In this document: piece after piece, positions 1 through 8,491 of the stretch
Layout: each line of letters starts with the position of its first letter
Numbering within the stretch: the first letter of the stretch is position 1
Source: Pseudomonas leptonychotis
Lineage (GTDB): Bacteria > Pseudomonadota > Gammaproteobacteria > Pseudomonadales > Pseudomonadaceae
Direction: 5' to 3'
NCBI RefSeq assembly: GCF_004920405.1
Contig: NZ_RFLV01000002.1
Span: 620,001-684,000, forward strand
Length of the DNA stretch: 64,000 nt
Notes under the pieces: model-generated
What the model was told of the DNA's origin: nothing
What the model saw: the letters and a program-made list of their open reading frames with translations, nothing else
The model's database searches: none
Position numbers and translations under genes: made by a program

Positions 1-155
1 ATTTTGCCCTAGTCGGCGACTACAACCAGGCGCTGGAGCAGCTCGACTTCGCCAAGCGCCGAGCCAGCAACAACTTCCAACTGGCCTCACGCATCGACGC
101 CAGGCAACGTGAGTTAATCGAAGAGCAGCGCATCATCGAGCAGATGCTGCGCTAG
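1..155 (+). CDS. M48-family metalloprotease/TPR protein (BepA-like), C-terminal end only
   Basis: Only the last 50 codons are inside the window, read from base 3 to the TAG at 153-155. The visible part is an alpha-helical TPR-like tail (GDYNQALEQLDFAKRRA, then an Arg/Glu-rich helix ending IIEQMLR). This resembles the C-terminus of periplasmic M48 proteases of the BepA/YfgC type, which assist outer-membrane protein assembly. An M48 gene beside nadA is also the order I recall from P. aeruginosa. The HExxH protease domain lies outside the window, so the call rests on the tail and the neighbour. Confidence 0.6.
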   Translation, partial: FALVGDYNQALEQLDFAKRRASNNFQLASRIDARQRELIEEQRIIEQMLR

Positions 156-176
156 CGCTGGACTCCACTAAAAAAC

Positions 177-203
177 AAAGCCAGGCAAATGCCTGGCTTT
201 TAC
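177..203. terminator. Bidirectional hairpin between the M48 gene and nadA
   Basis: A perfect stem, AAAGCCAGGC-aaat-GCCTGGCTTT, sits between the convergent M48 and nadA genes. It has a T tract on the + side and an A-rich flank that gives T residues on the - strand, so it can end both transcripts. Confidence 0.8.
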
Positions 204-217
204 TTATCGCTTATCGC

Positions 218-1276
218 TTAAGCGTTGCCACTCAGCTTGAGCCGCGCGGCCTGAGTGAAGTCGAGCATACGTTTGAGCGGCTTGATGGCTTTAGGGATCA
301 ATGCCGGGTCGACAAAGACCTCGTTACTGCCCTCGCGCAGGCACTCTAATGTGCGCTGTAGGGTATTCATCGCCATCCACGGGCAATGTGCACAACTGCG
401 GCAAGCGGCACCGTTACCCGCCGTTGGCGCGGCAACAAACTCCTTGTCTGGGCACAGCTGCTGCATCTTGTAAAAAATGCCGGCGTCAGTGGCAACGATA
501 AAGGTCTTGTTCGGCAAGCTCTGTGCGGCAGCAATCAGCTGACTGGTGGAACCCACAGCATCGGCCAGATCGATCACCGCTGTCGGCGACTCCGGGTGCA
601 CCAATACTGCAGCCTCCGGATACAGCGCCATCATGTCTTCCAGCTGCTTGGCCTTGAACTCCTCGTGAACGATGCAGGCACCGTCCCACAGCAACATGTC
701 AGCACCGGTTTTGTTCTGGATGTAACGACCCAGATGCTGATCCGGTGCCCAGATGATGCTTTCGCCGTTATCCATCAGGTGCTCGACGATTTCCACCGCG
801 CAGCTGGAGGTTACCACCCAATCAGCCCGCGCCTTTACCGCCGCCGAGGTATTGGCATACACCACCACCGTGCGCTGCGGATGCTGGTCACAGAACGCCG
901 AGAACTCTTCCACCGGACAACCCAGGTCGAGCGAACACGTCGCCTCCAGCGTAGGCATCAATACGCGTTTTTCTGGATTGAGAATCTTCGCCGTTTCACC
1001 CATAAACTTGACACCGGCCACCAGCACCGTTTGCGCAGGGTGGGCATTACCAAAACGGGCCATCTCTAGGGAGTCGGAAACACAACCACCGGTTTCCTCA
1101 GCGAGCGCTTGCAACACGGGGTCGCAGTAGTAGTGCGCCACCAACACCGCATTCTGTTTTTTTAGTTCAGCGGCGATCTCGGCGCGATAAAAAGCCTCCT
1201 GCTCAGGCGTCAGCGGCTTGGGCTGCTTGGCATCGAGGTGGGCTTGTACCAGCAGGCGTTCGGAAATCTGCGTCAT
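218..1276 (-). CDS. nadA: Quinolinate synthase NadA
   Basis: NadA condenses iminoaspartate with dihydroxyacetone phosphate to quinolinate in de novo NAD synthesis, in the cytoplasm. At 352 aa it matches the usual length. The three [4Fe-4S] ligands are visible at Cys114 (ATCSLD), Cys201 (GACIVHEEF) and Cys298 (CAHCPWM), each one residue on from the E. coli positions 113/200/297. The first ATG gives the expected N-terminus, so it was kept. It is a single gene, convergent with the M48 gene and followed upstream by tRNA-Lys. A -10-like TATACT lies about 40 bp upstream of the start, without a convincing -35. Confidence 0.97.
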   Translation of the reverse strand: MTQISERLLVQAHLDAKQPKPLTPEQEAFYRAEIAAELKKQNAVLVAHYYCDPVLQALAEETGGCVSDSLEMARFGNAHPAQTVLVAGVKFMGETAKILNPEKRVLMPTLEATCSLDLGCPVEEFSAFCDQHPQRTVVVYANTSAAVKARADWVVTSSCAVEIVEHLMDNGESIIWAPDQHLGRYIQNKTGADMLLWDGACIVHEEFKAKQLEDMMALYPEAAVLVHPESPTAVIDLADAVGSTSQLIAAAQSLPNKTFIVATDAGIFYKMQQLCPDKEFVAAPTAGNGAACRSCAHCPWMAMNTLQRTLECLREGSNEVFVDPALIPKAIKPLKRMLDFTQAARLKLSGNA

Positions 1277-1390
1277 GTCATCAGGCCCTGTGAAGGTCTA
1301 TCAGCGCGGAACTCGAGTATACCCGTCAGCATGGCGCGAGGGCTGACGAACACTGACCACAAAAGGTGGCCAAGATAAAAACGACAGATG

Positions 1391-1433
1391 AAAAAAAGCC
1401 CGAAAATTCCTTTAATAGAACTTTCAGGCTTCT
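1391..1433 (-). terminator. Terminator of tRNA-Lys
   Basis: On the - strand an imperfect stem (AAGCC.GAAA ... TTTC.GGCTT) is followed by seven T residues, 20-60 bases beyond the tRNA 3' end. Confidence 0.75.
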
Positions 1434-1455
1434 TGTCCTTCCGTAGAAGGAAATA

Positions 1456-1531
1456 TGGTGGGTCGTGTGGGATTCGAACCTACGACCAATTGGTTAAAAG
1501 CCAACTGCTCTACCAACTGAGCTAACGACCC
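1456..1531 (-). tRNA. tRNA-Lys (anticodon TTT)
   Basis: A 76-nt cloverleaf with encoded CCA: acceptor GGGTCGT/ACGACCC, D-loop AGCTCAGTTGGTAGAGC, anticodon loop CTTTTAA (TTT) and T-loop GGTTCGAATCC. It lies 57 bases downstream of queC in the same orientation but has its own promoter and terminator. tRNA-Lys genes of this type are known integration sites for pKLC102/PAPI-1-like elements in Pseudomonas. Here no integrase follows, and nadA comes directly after it. Confidence 0.97.
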
Positions 1532-1543
1532 GACGCGAGGCGC

Positions 1544-1571
1544 ATGATACTGATTTAATTCAGAAATTCAA
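1544..1571 (-). promoter_or_regulatory. Sigma70 promoter of tRNA-Lys
   Basis: On the - strand, TTGAAT (1571-1566) and TATCAT (1549-1544) are separated by 16 bp, with a GC-rich discriminator (GCGCCTCGCG) running into the tRNA 5' end. This layout is typical of stringently controlled tRNA promoters. Confidence 0.7.
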
Positions 1572-1588
1572 CACTTCACGAAAACTTT

Positions 1589-2263
1589 TTAAAAATAACG
1601 AGTGGGATCAACCACACCAGCCGACGCAAAACCCGCCGCACGCAGACGGCAGCTGTCGCATTTGCCACAGGCCCTTCCCTGCTCATCCGCCTGATAGCAC
1701 GACACAGTCAAGGCGTAATCCACACCATGCTGCATACCCGCCCGAACGACCTCAGCCTTGCTCATATTTTGCAGCGGCGCCTGAATTCGGAAGCCTTGAC
1801 CCTCTACCCCAGCCTTGGTGGCCAAATTGGCCATACGCTCAAACGCCTCAACAAACTCCGGACGACAGTCCGGGTAGCCGGAGTAATCCACAGCATTGAC
1901 CCCGATAAAAATATCCCGGGCGCCCAGCACTTCAGCCCAACCCAATGCCAGCGAAAGAAACACGGTGTTGCGTGCCGGCACATAGGTCACCGGGATGCCT
2001 TCAGTCGGGCTTTCTGGCACCTCGATGCGGCTATCGGTCAGCGCTGAGCCGCCCATGCCGTTGAGGTTCAAACCAATCACCTTGTGCTCAACCACACCCA
2101 AGTGCCGAGCCACCCGCTCAGCCGCATCCAATTCGGAGCGGTGGCGCTGACCATAATCAAAACTCATGGTGTAACAGCTGTAGCCTTCAGCTTTGGCCAG
2201 GGCAACAACAGTGGCGGAATCAAGACCGCCTGACAGCAGAATTACCGCTTTTTTATCGCTCAT
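1589..2263 (-). CDS. queC: 7-cyano-7-deazaguanine synthase QueC
   Basis: QueC converts 7-carboxy-7-deazaguanine to preQ0 with ATP and ammonia, in queuosine tRNA-modification synthesis. The N-terminal PP-loop ([11 protein letters not shown]) and the C-terminal zinc-binding cysteines (SCYQ...ACGKCDSC) are present. The frame is open 25 codons further upstream into queE. I start at MSDKKAV (2263), which gives the family length of 224 aa and sits one base after the queE stop, implying translational coupling. It forms an operon with queE. Confidence 0.95.
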   Translation of the reverse strand: MSDKKAVILLSGGLDSATVVALAKAEGYSCYTMSFDYGQRHRSELDAAERVARHLGVVEHKVIGLNLNGMGGSALTDSRIEVPESPTEGIPVTYVPARNTVFLSLALGWAEVLGARDIFIGVNAVDYSGYPDCRPEFVEAFERMANLATKAGVEGQGFRIQAPLQNMSKAEVVRAGMQHGVDYALTVSCYQADEQGRACGKCDSCRLRAAGFASAGVVDPTRYF

Positions 2264-2264
2264 C

Positions 2265-2912
2265 TCAATGTCCCGGCTCATCATTCCAGAGAATCTTGTG
2301 CAGCTGCATTTGCAAACGCACAGGCAGATTGTCAGCAATGATCCACTCAGCCAGCGAGCGTGCGTCCAGCTCGTGATGACTGGGCGACATCAGCACCTCG
2401 CTGACGCGCGCATCCAGTCGGTACTGGATCAGCTTACTCACCGCCCAGTCGTAGTCCTCTCGCGAGCAGATCACGAACTTGACCTGATCGTTAGGCGTCA
2501 GCAGCTCGATATTCTCGTAGCGGTTACGCGCCACTTCGGCCGATCCGGGTGTTTTCAGGTCGAGCACCTTACTCACCCGCGGATCAACAGCCGACACATC
2601 CAACGCACCACTGGTTTCCAGCGACACCTCATAGCCGGCATCACACAGACGCTTGAGCAAAGGAATGCAATTGGGTTGCGCCAACGGCTCGCCACCGGTC
2701 ACACAGATATAGCGAGGCTTATAGCTCGCCACCTGCAGGACAATGGCATCCAGCGACATGATTTCACCGCCGCTAAAGGCATAGGCGGTGTCGCAGTATT
2801 GGCAACGCAAAGGACAGCCGGTCAGGCGAACGAACACAGTCGGCAAGCCGGCGGTGCGCGTCTCGCCCTGCAGCGAGTAGAAAATCTCGGTAATTCGCAG
2901 GGTTTCTTGCAT
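2265..2912 (-). CDS. queE: 7-carboxy-7-deazaguanine synthase QueE (radical SAM)
   Basis: QueE makes 7-carboxy-7-deazaguanine from 6-carboxytetrahydropterin. The radical-SAM cluster motif CPLRCQYC (CxxxCxxC) follows the typical N-terminus [11 protein letters not shown], and a GGEP motif (CVTGGEPL) follows later. The start MQETLRI (2912) was chosen because homology begins there; the longer open frame runs through a repeat and a terminator. Length is 215 aa. It is first in the queE-queC pair and lies downstream of the Tol-Pal genes on the same strand, separated by two hairpins. Confidence 0.93.
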   Translation of the reverse strand: MQETLRITEIFYSLQGETRTAGLPTVFVRLTGCPLRCQYCDTAYAFSGGEIMSLDAIVLQVASYKPRYICVTGGEPLAQPNCIPLLKRLCDAGYEVSLETSGALDVSAVDPRVSKVLDLKTPGSAEVARNRYENIELLTPNDQVKFVICSREDYDWAVSKLIQYRLDARVSEVLMSPSHHELDARSLAEWIIADNLPVRLQMQLHKILWNDEPGH

Positions 2913-2974
2913 ATCAGCCACGGGCGTGACAGCTAAACAGGCTGTCCGCCTCCGTTGCGGGAAAAGGGCCGCGG

Positions 2975-2980
2975 ATTGTA
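2975..2980 (-). promoter_or_regulatory. Candidate -10 of queE-queC
   Basis: On the - strand TACAAT, within TATACAAT, lies about 65 bases upstream of the queE ATG and directly after the T-run of the 2987-3007 hairpin. The -35 region falls inside that hairpin and is weak. Confidence 0.4.
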
Positions 2981-2986
2981 TACGAA

Positions 2987-3007
2987 AAAACTGCCAGGAG
3001 CAGTTTT
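2987..3007. terminator. Hairpin with T-runs in the queE leader
   Basis: A perfect 8-bp stem, AAAACTGC-cagga-GCAGTTTT, has six T residues on the - strand side and T residues on the + side. It lies between the cpoB terminator and queE, so it could act as a second terminator, an attenuator, or the end of a small transcript. Confidence 0.6.
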
Positions 3008-3064
3008 TAACGTTGCGTAGCGACGGCCCGCAGGGTGGCCGCCAGGGATGGCTGGCCATAAAAG
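3008..3064. repeat. Dispersed structured intergenic element, copy A
   Basis: This 57-bp segment begins TAACGTTGCGTAGCGACGG and ends GGATGGCTGGCCATAAAA. It matches 55554-55614 over its whole length at roughly three quarters of positions. It contains a small hairpin (CGTTGC-gta-GCGACG, with one G-U) and a GC-rich hairpin around GGCCGCCAGGGATGGCTGGCC. Both copies lie upstream of a - strand gene and next to a short hairpin with a T-run. Confidence 0.6.
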
Positions 3065-3107
3065 ACTTGTCGCACAGCAGCCACAGAATGGAGCCAGAAA
3101 AGCAGCA

Positions 3108-3135
3108 ACAAAAAACCCGTGCAAGGCACGGGTTT
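3108..3135 (-). terminator. Terminator after cpoB
   Basis: The stem AAACCCGTGC-aag-GCACGGGTTT is followed by five T residues on the - strand, 20 bases past the cpoB stop codon. It ends the Tol-Pal operon before queE. Confidence 0.85.
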
Positions 3136-3155
3136 CTCTATTGCACGCTCAGCCT

Positions 3156-3986
3156 CTACGGCAAACGCTGCAAATCACGTTGCGCCAACTGAGCCGCCGA
3201 GCTGCCTGGATACTGAGCAATCACCTGCCGCAGAATACCCTTGGCCTTGTCGCTGTTACCCAGACGCTGTTCGACATCGGCAAGCTTGAACAGCGAATCG
3301 GGCACCTTGGTGTGGCTTGGGTAGGTTTGACTGACCCGAGCAAACGCCTGGCCCGCACCTTGTAAATCGCCTTGCGCCAAATTCACTTCTCCCAGCCAGT
3401 ACTGAGCATTACCTGCGTACTGGCTATCAGGGTACTTGCGCAAAAATGCGGCGAACGCCTGATTGGCCTTATCAAAGTCTTTGACCTTGATCAGATCAAA
3501 GGCCGCTTCATAAAACAGCTTTTCCTTTGCCGGATCGGCCGGCTCGTTACTGGCCGGCGTTTGTGCTTGACCCGCTGCTGGCGGGGTTGGCGGGGTTGGC
3601 GTACCGCTGGCATTGATTGCCCCAGCGGTTGAAGAATTCTGGTTGACCGCAGCACCTGCCGCGCCACCACTCAGTCGCTTATCAAGATCCTGATAACGAT
3701 CCAGGCTTTCCTGTTTAAGACGCTGAATCTCATTTTGTTGCTCTTCCAGCGTACCGCGCAGCTGTGCGATCTCTTGCTGCATCTGCTGTAACTGGTTGAA
3801 CAGCATGCCCTGCGCCGTAACAGGGGCCGCAGCCCCTGTTGCGACGGAGGTGCCGGACGTACCGTAACCAGCAGGCGGATAACTGCTGCCGTAACCGGCA
3901 TTATTATCCACCACGGGAACCTCAGCCCACGCCATAAGCGGCAGGCTGAGCGCCAAAACGGTTAAAGCACGCTGGCACGTTCGCAT
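3156..3986 (-). CDS. cpoB: Cell division coordinator CpoB (YbgF)
   Basis: This periplasmic TPR protein links Tol-Pal to peptidoglycan synthesis by PBP1b during division. It is 276 aa. A signal peptide (MRTCQRALTV to AWA-EVP) is followed by a coiled-coil segment (about residues 60-105, rich in QLQQMQQEI-type heptads), a Pro/Thr/Ala-rich linker (about 125-150), and a C-terminal TPR domain (about 155-270). It starts 6 bases after the pal stop and is the last gene of the tol-pal operon. Confidence 0.93.
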   Translation of the reverse strand: MRTCQRALTVLALSLPLMAWAEVPVVDNNAGYGSSYPPAGYGTSGTSVATGAAAPVTAQGMLFNQLQQMQQEIAQLRGTLEEQQNEIQRLKQESLDRYQDLDKRLSGGAAGAAVNQNSSTAGAINASGTPTPPTPPAAGQAQTPASNEPADPAKEKLFYEAAFDLIKVKDFDKANQAFAAFLRKYPDSQYAGNAQYWLGEVNLAQGDLQGAGQAFARVSQTYPSHTKVPDSLFKLADVEQRLGNSDKAKGILRQVIAQYPGSSAAQLAQRDLQRLP

Positions 3987-3992
3987 ATCGAA

Positions 3993-4487
3993 TTACTTAC
4001 GCAGTTCGACGCGACGGTTTTGAGCCCACGAGGACTCGTCGTTACCAGTGGCGATAGCGCGTTCTTCACCGTAGGAAACCAGTTCCAGTTGAGCTGGGGA
4101 AACGCCCTGCAGTACCAGGTAACGCTGCACAGCCTTGGCGCGACGCTCGCCCAGAGCCATGTTGTATTCACGAGTACCGCGCTCGTCAGCGTGGCCTTCC
4201 AGAACTACGCGAGCGCCATTGCCTTGCAGGTCTTTGGCGTGCACGTCCAGAGCGCGCATGGCCTCTGGCTTCAGGTCGGAGCTGTCGTATTCGAAGTAGA
4301 AAGTGGTGATAGCGCGCAGAGCAGCTTCTTCGCTCAGGCTGCTGTCGATACCGCTGTTGGCGTCATAGCCAGCGTTAGGATCGGTAGCGCCTTCGCCAGC
4401 AGCGTCGCCGCCTTTCGAGGAGCAACCAACAACAACGGCCAGAGCCAGGCTCAGCGCGGCGAACTTACCAAATTTAAGCATTTCCAT
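3993..4487 (-). CDS. pal: Peptidoglycan-associated lipoprotein Pal (OprL)
   Basis: Pal is an outer-membrane lipoprotein that binds peptidoglycan and TolB and keeps the outer membrane attached. It is 164 aa. The lipobox ends VVVGC with lipidated Cys22, and the OmpA-like domain (about 55-164) carries the [13 protein letters not shown] and [12 protein letters not shown] motifs. Two adjacent ATGs exist at 4490 and 4487. TAGGAG is 7 bases from the second, so that start (MEMLKFGKF) was chosen. A 69-base gap separates it from tolB. Confidence 0.97.
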   Translation of the reverse strand: MEMLKFGKFAALSLALAVVVGCSSKGGDAAGEGATDPNAGYDANSGIDSSLSEEAALRAITTFYFEYDSSDLKPEAMRALDVHAKDLQGNGARVVLEGHADERGTREYNMALGERRAKAVQRYLVLQGVSPAQLELVSYGEERAIATGNDESSWAQNRRVELRK

Positions 4488-4556
4488 CATGTAACTCCTA
4501 ATGAACCCCAGTGTGTTAAGCAGTGTTGCAGACAGCAATAAAGGTGTAGCGCCGCA

Positions 4557-5855
4557 TCAGTTCAGGTAAGGGGACCAAGAAGGCTCTCGAACTTCGCCTT
4601 GAGCGGTAGGAAGAGGGAGCCTCACACGTCCATTGGTGGACGCTAATACCAAGACTCCCCGGCCCTGCTGGCGGGTGGCGTAGATTACCATGGTGCCGTT
4701 AGGCGCAACAGTAGGCGACTCATCCAGACTGGTGTCTGAAAGAATGCGCAAATTGCCGCGCTGCAGGTCTTGTGCCGCCACCTTGAACACGGTGTAACCA
4801 TCCTGGCGGTGAATCATAACCAGGGTTTTTTCATCAGCAGAAAGCTTCGGGTTAGCGTTGTAGTTACCGATAAAGGTCACACGCTCTGCCGAACCGCCAT
4901 TGATATTGGTTTTGTAGATCTGTGGTTTGCCGGAACGATCCGAGGTGAAGTACAGCGTCTGGCCGTCTTTACCCCAGAACGGCTCGGTATCGATCGATTG
5001 CTGGTTAGTCACTCGGCGAACCTGGCGACTGCCCATGTCCATCACATAAATTTCCGGATTACCGTCCTTGGACAAAACAAATGCCAAGCGATTGCCATCG
5101 GGCGACCACGCTGGCGCACCATTCAAACCTTCAAAATTGGTGATCTGCTCACGACGCCCAGTGTCGATATGTTGAACGAAAATACGCGGACGCTTCTGCT
5201 CAAACGACACATAAGCAATACGACGACCGTCCGGAGCAAACGATGGCGAGAGAATCGGTTCGCGTGACTGCAACAGGGTTACCGCACGGGCGCCGTCATA
5301 GTCCGAGCGCTGCAGGGTGTAACGGGTGTTGTTCACCGAAAAGCGCTCGGCAGTTACATAAAGCATCCGGGTAGAAAATGCGCCTTTGACGCCCGTCAGC
5401 TTCTCAAACGACTGATCAGCAATGTGGTGAGCCATGTCACGTAGCTGATCAACACCGCCGCCAACACTGCCCGTCATGACTTGCTGCTGAGTGGTGACGT
5501 TGAACAGGGCGAACTGGATTTGCAGACGAGCGGCGTTCGGTACAATGCTGCCGACCAGCACATACTGCGCGCCAAGTGCTTGCCAGTCGCGGTAGATCAC
5601 TTCACTGGCTTGAGTCGGTAGGCTGATCATATTTTGCCGCGGGATCGGCTCGAAAACACCGGAGTTGCGCAGATCTTTGCCGATGATTTCAGCCATGTCC
5701 TCGGGCAATACGCTGCCACCCTGCCAGCCAAAAGGCACCACGGCGATGGGTGTGGCGCGGTCAGTACCACTGCTGATCACCAGCGGATCAGCGGCCTGCA
5801 CCGTGCCGACCACTAAGGTCAGACCGAGCAGAACAATACGCATCAGGGTATTCAC
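4557..5855 (-). CDS. tolB: Tol-Pal system beta-propeller protein TolB
   Basis: TolB is a periplasmic beta-propeller that shuttles between Pal and the inner-membrane TolQRA complex. It is 432 aa. After a signal peptide (cleavage near VQA-ADP) comes an N-terminal alpha/beta domain, then WD40-like repeats with recurrent [16 protein letters not shown] and ESPTVAPNG motifs. The start is GTG at 5855, preceded by GGAGG; GTGA overlaps the tolA stop, indicating translational coupling. Confidence 0.97.
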   Translation of the reverse strand: MNTLMRIVLLGLTLVVGTVQAADPLVISSGTDRATPIAVVPFGWQGGSVLPEDMAEIIGKDLRNSGVFEPIPRQNMISLPTQASEVIYRDWQALGAQYVLVGSIVPNAARLQIQFALFNVTTQQQVMTGSVGGGVDQLRDMAHHIADQSFEKLTGVKGAFSTRMLYVTAERFSVNNTRYTLQRSDYDGARAVTLLQSREPILSPSFAPDGRRIAYVSFEQKRPRIFVQHIDTGRREQITNFEGLNGAPAWSPDGNRLAFVLSKDGNPEIYVMDMGSRQVRRVTNQQSIDTEPFWGKDGQTLYFTSDRSGKPQIYKTNINGGSAERVTFIGNYNANPKLSADEKTLVMIHRQDGYTVFKVAAQDLQRGNLRILSDTSLDESPTVAPNGTMVIYATRQQGRGVLVLASTNGRVRLPLPTAQGEVREPSWSPYLN

Positions 5856-6802
5856 AGACCTAAATCCTCCGGTTTGAAGACAGCACGACGCTGCCGGTAT
5901 AGGCGATCAAAAGTGGCGCGGTCCAACTGTTGCATTTCGGCAATTCGGCCGACGTTACGCACTGCTTGCACGGCAGAATTATCAAATGGCGAATCGCCAC
6001 TGGAGCGGGTCACGCTGGCATTGGTAATGGTGCCATCCGGCAGCATTTCGATCAGTACTTCTACGCTCATGCCATTACGCGCTGATGGCGGACGTCGCCA
6101 TTGCTGGCTGACCAGCATCACAATCAAATCATCCAAGCTACCAGCTACTTCATCACCAACGGTATCGGCAATTGCTTGCTGGCGACCGACATCGTCTGAA
6201 AGCAATTCGGCCAAGGCAGCAGCCTTCTTATCCTCTACAGATTTACGCTGCGAGGCTTCAGCAGCTTTTTTCTTGGCATCTTCAGCGGCTTTTTTCTTCT
6301 TGGCGGCATCGGCCGCCTTTTTCTTCGCCTCTTCTGCAGCTTTTTTCTTGGCGCCCTCAGCGGCCTTCTTTTTTGCGGCTTCGTCAGCCGCCTTCTTCTT
6401 GGCTACATCTGCCAGTTTTTTCTGCTCAGCAGTCTTTTTCTCTGCATCAGCCTTTTTTGCCGCTTCCGCCTTCTGAGCCTCTTGGGCTTTCTTTTGTTCC
6501 GCAGCCTTGGCGGCTACTTTCTCCTGCTCAGCTTTTTTTTGCTCAAGCTGTTCGGTTTCGTACACCGGCGCTGTGGTTTTTTTAGTTTCGCCGGCAATTT
6601 TCTGGTTGGTCTGGGTGGTGGCCTGGCTCTGTGATTGCAACTTGTACAAGGTCGCCTGCACCACCGGCTTAGCCGGCGGCAGGTCAGGGGCAAAAGCGAA
6701 GCTGACGAACAACATGGCAAACATGATGACGTGCAGCCCTACAGCCCAGACCAGAGGCCAAAACAGACTTTCCGAGGGCGAACGCTCGCGCTGGTACTGC
6801 AT
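5852..6802 (-). CDS. tolA: Cell envelope integrity protein TolA
   Basis: TolA spans the periplasm and uses proton motive force to act on TolB-Pal. It is 316 aa, with one N-terminal membrane helix (about residues 14-36) including the SHLS-type segment AVGLHVIM. A long Ala/Lys/Glu helical domain (about 75-200) follows, with repeats of the [14 protein letters not shown] type, and then a globular C-terminal domain (about 210-316). ATGA overlaps the tolR stop. Length of the Lys/Ala domain is usually variable between strains. Confidence 0.96.
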   Translation of the reverse strand: MQYQRERSPSESLFWPLVWAVGLHVIMFAMLFVSFAFAPDLPPAKPVVQATLYKLQSQSQATTQTNQKIAGETKKTTAPVYETEQLEQKKAEQEKVAAKAAEQKKAQEAQKAEAAKKADAEKKTAEQKKLADVAKKKAADEAAKKKAAEGAKKKAAEEAKKKAADAAKKKKAAEDAKKKAAEASQRKSVEDKKAAALAELLSDDVGRQQAIADTVGDEVAGSLDDLIVMLVSQQWRRPPSARNGMSVEVLIEMLPDGTITNASVTRSSGDSPFDNSAVQAVRNVGRIAEMQQLDRATFDRLYRQRRAVFKPEDLGL

Positions 6803-7254
6803 CAGGGGGCCTCGGTAATCAGCCCGACGTTACCCACGTCAGCCTGCTGCAAGCCACCCATGGCCGCCATGATGGTGCCGTAATCGACGCTTTTATCACC
6901 GCGCACGAATACCTGAACCTGCTTACCGGTCGCACGACTCTGGCTGATGATCGCCGTAACCGCACGGGTCATTTCTTCGAGCGTCAGCGCTTTATCTTGC
7001 ACGGTATCGACATCGACCTCAGTGCCCATATTCCAGAAGTAGGTCTTATCGGCCTTGATCGAGATGGTCAACACCTGAGCATTATTGTCCTGCGGCAGGA
7101 CTTCACTGCTGACTTGCGGCAGATCCACCTTAACGCCTTGGTTAAGCATGGGCGCCGTCACCATAAAGATCACCAGCAGCACCAACATCACATCGATGTA
7201 GGGCACCACGTTCATCTCGGCGACGGGCTTACGTCTGTTGCGAATTCTGGCCAT
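6802..7254 (-). CDS. tolR: Tol-Pal inner-membrane protein TolR
   Basis: This ExbD/TolR-family subunit of the proton-driven TolQR motor is 150 aa. A single membrane helix carries the essential Asp21 (VPYIDVMLVLLVIFMVTA), followed by a periplasmic domain. It lies 34 bases after tolQ and overlaps tolA by 4 bases. Confidence 0.97.
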   Translation of the reverse strand: MARIRNRRKPVAEMNVVPYIDVMLVLLVIFMVTAPMLNQGVKVDLPQVSSEVLPQDNNAQVLTISIKADKTYFWNMGTEVDVDTVQDKALTLEEMTRAVTAIISQSRATGKQVQVFVRGDKSVDYGTIMAAMGGLQQADVGNVGLITEAP

Positions 7255-7288
7255 GGCTTGAAAAACCTGTATTGAGAATGCCTAAGGC

Positions 7289-7984
7289 TTAGTCGTCGCT
7301 GGTGTGCACTTTACGGTGCAGGATCGCCTGGAACTCATCGGCGAAGGTGTAGTAACGGCCAATCAGCATTTCGCCACGGGAAGCAAAGCGGTTGTAAGCG
7401 ATGACCGCAGGAATGGCTGCGAACAGACCAATCGCCGTAGCAATAAGGGCTTCAGCAATACCCGGCGCAACCGTAGCCAAGGTGGCTTGCTGCACCTGAG
7501 CCAGACCACGGAAGGAGTTCATGATGCCCCACACGGTACCGAACAGACCGATATACGGGCTGGTTGAACCGACGGTGGCGAGGAATGGCAGACTCTGCTC
7601 CAGTTTTTCTTCTTCGCGTGAAATGGCTACACGCATGGCGCGGGCCACGGCATCCATCACCGCATCCGGATCAACGCCGGCCTGCTGCCGTAAACGCGAG
7701 AACTCTTTGAAGCCAGCGCGGAAGATCTGCTCCAGACCGGAGTCTGGATCGGGATTACTGCCCGCCTGGCGATACAGCTTGGACAGGTCGATGCCCGACC
7801 AGAAACGCTCTTCGAAATTATCCAAGGCACGCTTGGCCGCACGCAACAATGCCGTACGCTGGAAAATCATGACCCACGAAGTGACCGAGGCGGCCACTAA
7901 CGTCAGCATTACCAGTTGCACCACCAGGCTGGCGTTGCTGATCAGACTCCACATCGACATGTGGTCAACGGCGTTGGCTTCCAC
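7289..7984 (-). CDS. tolQ: Tol-Pal inner-membrane protein TolQ
   Basis: This ExbB/TolQ/MotA-family proton-channel subunit is 231 aa. There are three membrane helices: an N-terminal one near residues 10-40 and two in the conserved C-terminal half (TVGSTSPYIGLFGTVWGIM and IAEALIATAIGLFAAIPAVIAYN). It starts 2 bases after the ybgC stop, so ybgC-tolQRAB form one transcription unit. Confidence 0.97.
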   Translation of the reverse strand: MEANAVDHMSMWSLISNASLVVQLVMLTLVAASVTSWVMIFQRTALLRAAKRALDNFEERFWSGIDLSKLYRQAGSNPDPDSGLEQIFRAGFKEFSRLRQQAGVDPDAVMDAVARAMRVAISREEEKLEQSLPFLATVGSTSPYIGLFGTVWGIMNSFRGLAQVQQATLATVAPGIAEALIATAIGLFAAIPAVIAYNRFASRGEMLIGRYYTFADEFQAILHRKVHTSDD

Positions 7985-7986
7985 GC

Positions 7987-8439
7987 TTACTCTCCTGCTC
8001 TAGATGTACCCGCGCCGCCCTGCCCGGCAAAGGCCGCATGCAGAGCTTGGGGAATAGCCCGGGGTTTCAAATTGTCGGCGCGCACACAGGCCACCATAAA
8101 CTGCCCTTCACAGAGCAGCGCTTCATCCGTTGCCCGCCTCACCTGTTGACGAAAACGCAGGCTGGCACGGTTTAATTCGATTACTTCAGCGCTTACCAGT
8201 AACTCGTCGTCGAGCTTGGCCGGTGCGTGATAACGCGCTTCAGCTGAGTGCACGACGAATAACAGGCCCTCCTCGGCCAACGTCGACTGGAGAAAACCCA
8301 GATCACGTAGGCACTCGGTGCGAGCCCGTTCCATAAATTTGAGGTAATTGACGTAGTAGACGATGCCGCCGGCATCGGTGTCTTCGAAATAAACCCGACA
8401 ACGATGGGTGAACGGCGGAACTCCGTTTTGCGCGCGCAT
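7987..8439 (-). CDS. ybgC: Tol-Pal-associated acyl-CoA thioesterase YbgC
   Basis: A hot-dog-fold thioesterase of 150 aa with the 4-hydroxybenzoyl-CoA-thioesterase signature [20 protein letters not shown]; the Asp in this motif is the catalytic residue in the family. YbgC proteins hydrolyse acyl-CoA/acyl-ACP and associate with phospholipid enzymes at the membrane. It is the first gene of the Tol-Pal operon, 51 bases after ruvB on the same strand. Confidence 0.94.
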   Translation of the reverse strand: MRAQNGVPPFTHRCRVYFEDTDAGGIVYYVNYLKFMERARTECLRDLGFLQSTLAEEGLLFVVHSAEARYHAPAKLDDELLVSAEVIELNRASLRFRQQVRRATDEALLCEGQFMVACVRADNLKPRAIPQALHAAFAGQGGAGTSRAGE

Positions 8440-8491
8440 ACTCTAGTCCTAGCTTATGGTCTTGCCAATCGGGTACAGCAAGTATTTTTTC

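Noticed and set aside
6170..6560. Lys/Ala-rich periodic segment that looks like a DNA repeat
   Set aside because: It is the normal helical repeat domain of TolA, not a mobile or tandem-repeat element.
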